64,000 nucleotides of DNA, from positions 701,001 to 765,000 of the forward strand of contig NZ_CP019640.1 of assembly GCF_001999905.1 (NCBI RefSeq), in the 5' to 3' direction. Under the pieces are notes generated by a model. It did no database searches, had not been told where the DNA came from, and was given only the letters and a program-made list of their open reading frames with translations. This document shows positions 61,264 to 64,000 of this stretch, one piece after another. Each line of letters begins with the position of its first letter. Position 1 is the stretch's first letter. The position numbers and the translations under genes are program-made. This stretch comes from Planococcus lenghuensis. GTDB taxonomy: Bacteria > Bacillota > Bacilli > Bacillales_A > Planococcaceae.

Positions 61264-62124
61264 CTATGCCTGGTGGATGCCGTATAATGTCCACGGGGAG
61301 GGCAGGATGAACGGCTGATTGTCCGGCAGTGTCCGGACAGCTTCCTCGTCCAGGTCCATCCAAATGTACGTTTCAGCATCAGGTTCTTCTGTTTTCAACT
61401 TTTGAAAGGCGCGGTCTATGGTTTCCCATAATCCGGGCTGCTCCATCAGGTCTTGCCACGGATAAATGGTATGCAGATACGTACGGCCTTTCACGTCTTT
61501 CTTCGTAATCAGCACCCGGTCATTTGTTGCGTTTTCAAAGAATGACCAGTTTGCCAGCTCATCTTCCTGAAACAAGTCCCAGGAAGCGGGGAACAGGTAA
61601 TAACATTCATATGGAAAAACAGCTCCTGTTTTTATGTACAGCTCATTCACCCATTTCTGTTTTCGTTGCATCTCGTGAATTTCCTGCCAAGCATCACCGC
61701 CGGCAATGAGCGGGGATACATCGGCTGCCGTGGCGCCGTACAGCCGTGCCTGTTGATGCAGTCCGATTTTTTCCAGAACACGCCGGGCTGCCTTGTTTTC
61801 TTCCTGGGTATTCGCTCCGACCCAGCGGATGGCTGGCAGCTTGCTTGCTTCTTCCACAATATAGCGTGACAGCTTCGTGGCCAGGTCCTTGCCGCGGTAG
61901 CGCACATCACTCCGGACTCTGCCGATCATGGCATAATGTCCGGCGAAAACGGTGTAGCCGCACACACTTGCCAGGTGGTTCTCTACGAATAATCCGTACA
62001 GCCGGTTATCCCCGCTGACCAGTCGGCTGAAAATTCGTTTCACATAATCTTCCTCAATGCCGGTATCCATTGCATCGAAAACCGGTGAATCTTCTTCCGT
62101 CAATAGGCGGATTGTATACTCCAT
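61264..62124 (-). CDS. Two-part GNAT acetyltransferase
   Basis: A 286-residue protein with an N-terminal GNAT domain: acetyl-CoA loop RSDVRYRGKDLATKLSRYIVEEA (landmarks RYRGKDLATKL, about 74-84), then RWVGANTQEENKAARRVLEKIGL, the classical motif B. The C-terminal 130 residues have no catalytic motif I recognise, with WVNELYIKTGAVFPYECYYLF and an acidic tryptophan-rich stretch; similar Bacillus proteins with this layout are uncharacterised. Minus strand, alone. Confidence 0.78.
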   Translation of the reverse strand: MEYTIRLLTEEDSPVFDAMDTGIEEDYVKRIFSRLVSGDNRLYGLFVENHLASVCGYTVFAGHYAMIGRVRSDVRYRGKDLATKLSRYIVEEASKLPAIRWVGANTQEENKAARRVLEKIGLHQQARLYGATAADVSPLIAGGDAWQEIHEMQRKQKWVNELYIKTGAVFPYECYYLFPASWDLFQEDELANWSFFENATNDRVLITKKDVKGRTYLHTIYPWQDLMEQPGLWETIDRAFQKLKTEEPDAETYIWMDLDEEAVRTLPDNQPFILPSPWTLYGIHQA

Positions 62125-62289
62125 TCTTGTCTCACTCCTAAGTCCTGAGTTCCATCTTTCTATTATACCCAGTCAATTCAATGCCAGCCACTCGAGCAGA
62201 GAATCCGTGCAAGCTGTAATTTCAATGGTCAAATTGAAACTTTCCCAGTCCTTTCCCAGTCTGATGCTGTAAAGGGGAGGGGTTTCCGG

Positions 62290-63525
62290 ATGAAGAAGTG
62301 GCGGCAATCGCTGCTGATCCTGGGACTGACAGCCGGTATGACCGGCTGCGGGACAACGGACAGCGGACCTGGGAGCATGGCAATTTCAAGTGGTGTGGAT
62401 TATGGGGAGACGGATTATGAATTGATTGCAGATCCGAACAACGAACTTGGCGTGAAACTGCTTGCGGATCTGTCGGAAACGGAGACCGGTAATATTTTCA
62501 TCTCGCCTGCCAGTCTGTATATGGCGCTTGCCATGCTGTATAACGGCGCGGATGGCGTGACGCAGGATGAAATCGCCAAGGTGCTTGAAGCGGAGGAAAT
62601 TACGCCTGAAGAAATGAACCGGGCGAATGCCTCGCTCATGATGGAACTCCGGAGCGAGTCGGATAAGATTCAGCTGAATGTGGCCAACTCGCTTTGGGTG
62701 AAGGACAATTACCAGTTCGAAGGTGCATTCATTGAAAGCAGCCAAGACTATTACAATGCAAAAATCGAGTCGATCGATGTATCGGATCCGGCTTCAGCGG
62801 ATGCTATCAACAATTGGGTGAGCGAAGCGACGAACGACAAAATCGAGGAGATGGTCCCGAATCCATTGCCCGGCAATTTAGTGGCGATCCTGCTGAATGC
62901 CATTTACTTCAAGGGGGAGTGGCAGCATCCGTTCGAGCAGGAGGCGACGCAGCTGCAGCCTTTCAAGCTGACGGATGGCACATCAGAACAAGTGCCGCTC
63001 ATGCGTCTTCAGGCGGAACTGCCATATTTCGAAACGGAATCCTTTCAGGCGGTCTCACTTCCGTACGGAGACGGTGAAATGAGTATGCACGTGTTTTTGC
63101 CGAATGAGACCTCTTCACTGGAAGAATTCGTTTCCGGTCTGGACGCTGCCGCCTGGTCGGAATGGATGGAAGAATTCCATCCGCAGGAAGGCACACTCGG
63201 GTTCCCGAAATTCGAACTGGAGTATGAGGTCATACTGAATGAAACGCTCGAGCACCTTGGTATGGCAACGGCTTTTAGCAGCGTGGATCTATCACGTATG
63301 CTCGAGGAAAGCTCCGGGTTGTCTATCAGCGAAGTGAAGCAGAAAACATATATCAAAGTGAACGAAGAAGGGACGGAAGCGGCGGCGGCCACATCCATCG
63401 CCGTCGAAGAATCCGCGCCGGCTGACCCATTCAGCATGGAAGTGAACCGCCCGTTTTTCTTTGCCATTACAGACAGGGGCACGGGTGTCATTTTATTTAT
63501 GGGAGCGATTAAGAATCCGGCATAG
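62290..63525 (+). CDS. Serpin-family lipoprotein, probable serine protease inhibitor
   Basis: A 411-residue bacterial serpin. Signal peptide with lipobox GMTGC (Cys about 20) anchors it outside. Serpin landmarks in order: NIFISPASLYMALAMLYNGADG, NLVAILLNAIYFKGEWQHPFE, the breach and shutter segments, YIKVNEEGTEAAAATSIAVEE (hinge of the reactive loop, EEGTEAAAATS) and NRPFFFAITD at the end. The hinge with small Ala/Thr residues is the inhibitory type. The reactive loop is SIAVEESAPADPFSMEV, so the P1 residue is not clear by eye. GGGGAGG precedes ATG 62290. Confidence 0.88.
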   Translation: MKKWRQSLLILGLTAGMTGCGTTDSGPGSMAISSGVDYGETDYELIADPNNELGVKLLADLSETETGNIFISPASLYMALAMLYNGADGVTQDEIAKVLEAEEITPEEMNRANASLMMELRSESDKIQLNVANSLWVKDNYQFEGAFIESSQDYYNAKIESIDVSDPASADAINNWVSEATNDKIEEMVPNPLPGNLVAILLNAIYFKGEWQHPFEQEATQLQPFKLTDGTSEQVPLMRLQAELPYFETESFQAVSLPYGDGEMSMHVFLPNETSSLEEFVSGLDAAAWSEWMEEFHPQEGTLGFPKFELEYEVILNETLEHLGMATAFSSVDLSRMLEESSGLSISEVKQKTYIKVNEEGTEAAAATSIAVEESAPADPFSMEVNRPFFFAITDRGTGVILFMGAIKNPA

Positions 63526-63538
63526 CAGTCTGCAAAGT

Positions 63539-63564
63539 AAGAGCGTGAATCCGCGCTCTTTTTT
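63539..63564 (+). terminator. Terminator after the serpin gene
   Basis: A 7-bp stem (63539-63545 with 63554-63560) followed by TTTTTT. Confidence 0.75.
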
Positions 63565-63611
63565 CCTTTTATGGGCTGTCAAGTTAGTATTGTCATACTT
63601 AAAGAAAGCCA

Positions 63612-63697
63612 TTGACTTAACTCAAGACCTGTTTTATAGTTTAAATTAACAGAAAATTAATATTTTTATAAATAAACATAATTAGTATTGAAATACT
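63612..63697 (+). promoter_or_regulatory. Strong promoter and small palindrome before the last gene
   Basis: TTGACT (63612-63617), 17-bp spacer, TATAGT (63635-63640). A palindrome AGTATT-GA-AATACT lies at 63684-63697, between promoter and ribosome site. The region is AT-rich compared with its surroundings. Confidence 0.7.
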
Positions 63698-63719
63698 CGG
63701 TTCAAAGTGAGGAAGCCGG

Positions 63720-64000
63720 ATGCATAATGAAAAAGCTTTATGGACACTGCTGGGTCAATTGCGCGGCTCTTTTTCCTTCGATGATGCACTGGAGCTTTCA
63801 GCAGTCGGAAGTCTGTTCGGTTTGTTGGCCCGGCGTGGAGAACTCGATTTTGATGCGTTGCTGTCATCTGAAAAAAGTATCAAAGATACGTTGGTGGCAG
63901 CTGAACAGGAACATTCGTGCCTTCAGGGCATCAGCAGTGGGTTAAACATCATTAACAGAGCTGCTTCAGTAGAATCGATCCGATTCTTATGTGATTTCAA
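63720..64000 (+). CDS. 5' end of a gene running off the window, possibly DNA methylase-like
   Basis: ATG 63720 follows GTGAGGAAG at about 7 nt and opens a frame with no stop to the window end (93 codons plus 2 bases). The N-terminus reads MHNEKALWTLLGQLRGSFSF, then DDALELSAVGSLFGLLARRGELDF. The LW-x-LLG-x-LRGS opening recalls the N-terminal helical part of type I HsdM-like N6 methylases, but the catalytic part is outside the window, so this is a guess. Codon use is host-like from the start. A strong promoter precedes it. Confidence 0.6.
   Translation, partial: MHNEKALWTLLGQLRGSFSFDDALELSAVGSLFGLLARRGELDFDALLSSEKSIKDTLVAAEQEHSCLQGISSGLNIINRAASVESIRFLCDF

Overview
The window is a chromosomal segment of a low-GC Gram-positive bacterium, most likely a member of Bacillales in or near Planococcaceae. 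Most of it is moderate in GC (roughly half G+C by eye). Starts are ATG, GTG or TTG behind strong AGGAGG-type ribosome sites. The genes are Bacillus-like: paiA-paiB, a yxkF-msmX pair, a dbpA/yxiN helicase, a yybP-ykoY riboswitch in front of a TerC gene, PsiE, a DUF2975/Xre pair and intracellular GGT. A staphyloxanthin-type C30 carotenoid cluster (crtP-crtO-crtN-crtQ) points to a pigmented relative of Planococcus, Bhargavaea or Sporosarcina; the genus is an inference.

Layout. 0-13 kb: a secreted heptad-repeat protein, a T5orf172/GIY-YIG protein, an HSL-type esterase, a membrane protein with an amidohydrolase, an aldo-keto reductase, a divergent MurE paralogue, a DUF4097 protein, a 3-methyladenine DNA glycosylase and an O-methyltransferase. 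13-24 kb: a MarR regulator with its own palindrome ahead of paiAB, PsiE, a lysophospholipase-like hydrolase, a CPA1 antiporter, a DUF2975-Xre-DUF2975 triplet with one frameshifted copy, the Mn riboswitch with TerC, and two aldo-keto reductases. 24-33 kb: an M48 protease fused to ankyrin repeats, a GT2 glycosyltransferase, an ECF-like sigma factor paired with a second-type ClpP, an SOS-box-preceded trypsin-nuclease fusion, an aminotransferase and an EamA transporter. 33-39 kb: a membrane-anchored thermonuclease, then an AT-rich island with a DUF262/DUF1524 (GmrSD-type) gene between a truncated 5'-nucleotidase and another gene fragment. 39-51 kb: SEC-C protein, SelO, esterase, carotenoid operon, DbpA. 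51-64 kb: fatty-acid-hydroxylase family protein, GGT, GDPD, hydroxyacyl-CoA dehydrogenase, CorA, MEDS sensor protein, SDR, a dead sugar acetyltransferase, CdaR-like regulator with MsmX, GNAT protein, serpin lipoprotein, and the start of a gene that runs off the end.

Two non-coding repeat families stand out. One is a degenerate repeat with an almost exact 21-bp period (core TTAAARTGCAYTCA). It forms arrays downstream of three unrelated genes (16.7, 27.5-27.9 and 50.6-51.0 kb). The other is an inverted-repeat element built from TCCCTGTGTCAGAAACAATT-like arms, seen at 4.3, 6.9, 11.8 and 23.3 kb and resembling REP/REPIN or MITE elements.

The best candidates for undescribed biology are the protease-nuclease fusion with a LexA-like box over its promoter, the 21-bp arrays, the stand-alone DUF262/DUF1524 gene in its AT-rich island, the sigma-ClpP pair, and a matched pair of operator-like sites upstream of the carotenoid operon. 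All functions are read from sequence by eye; no database search was run.
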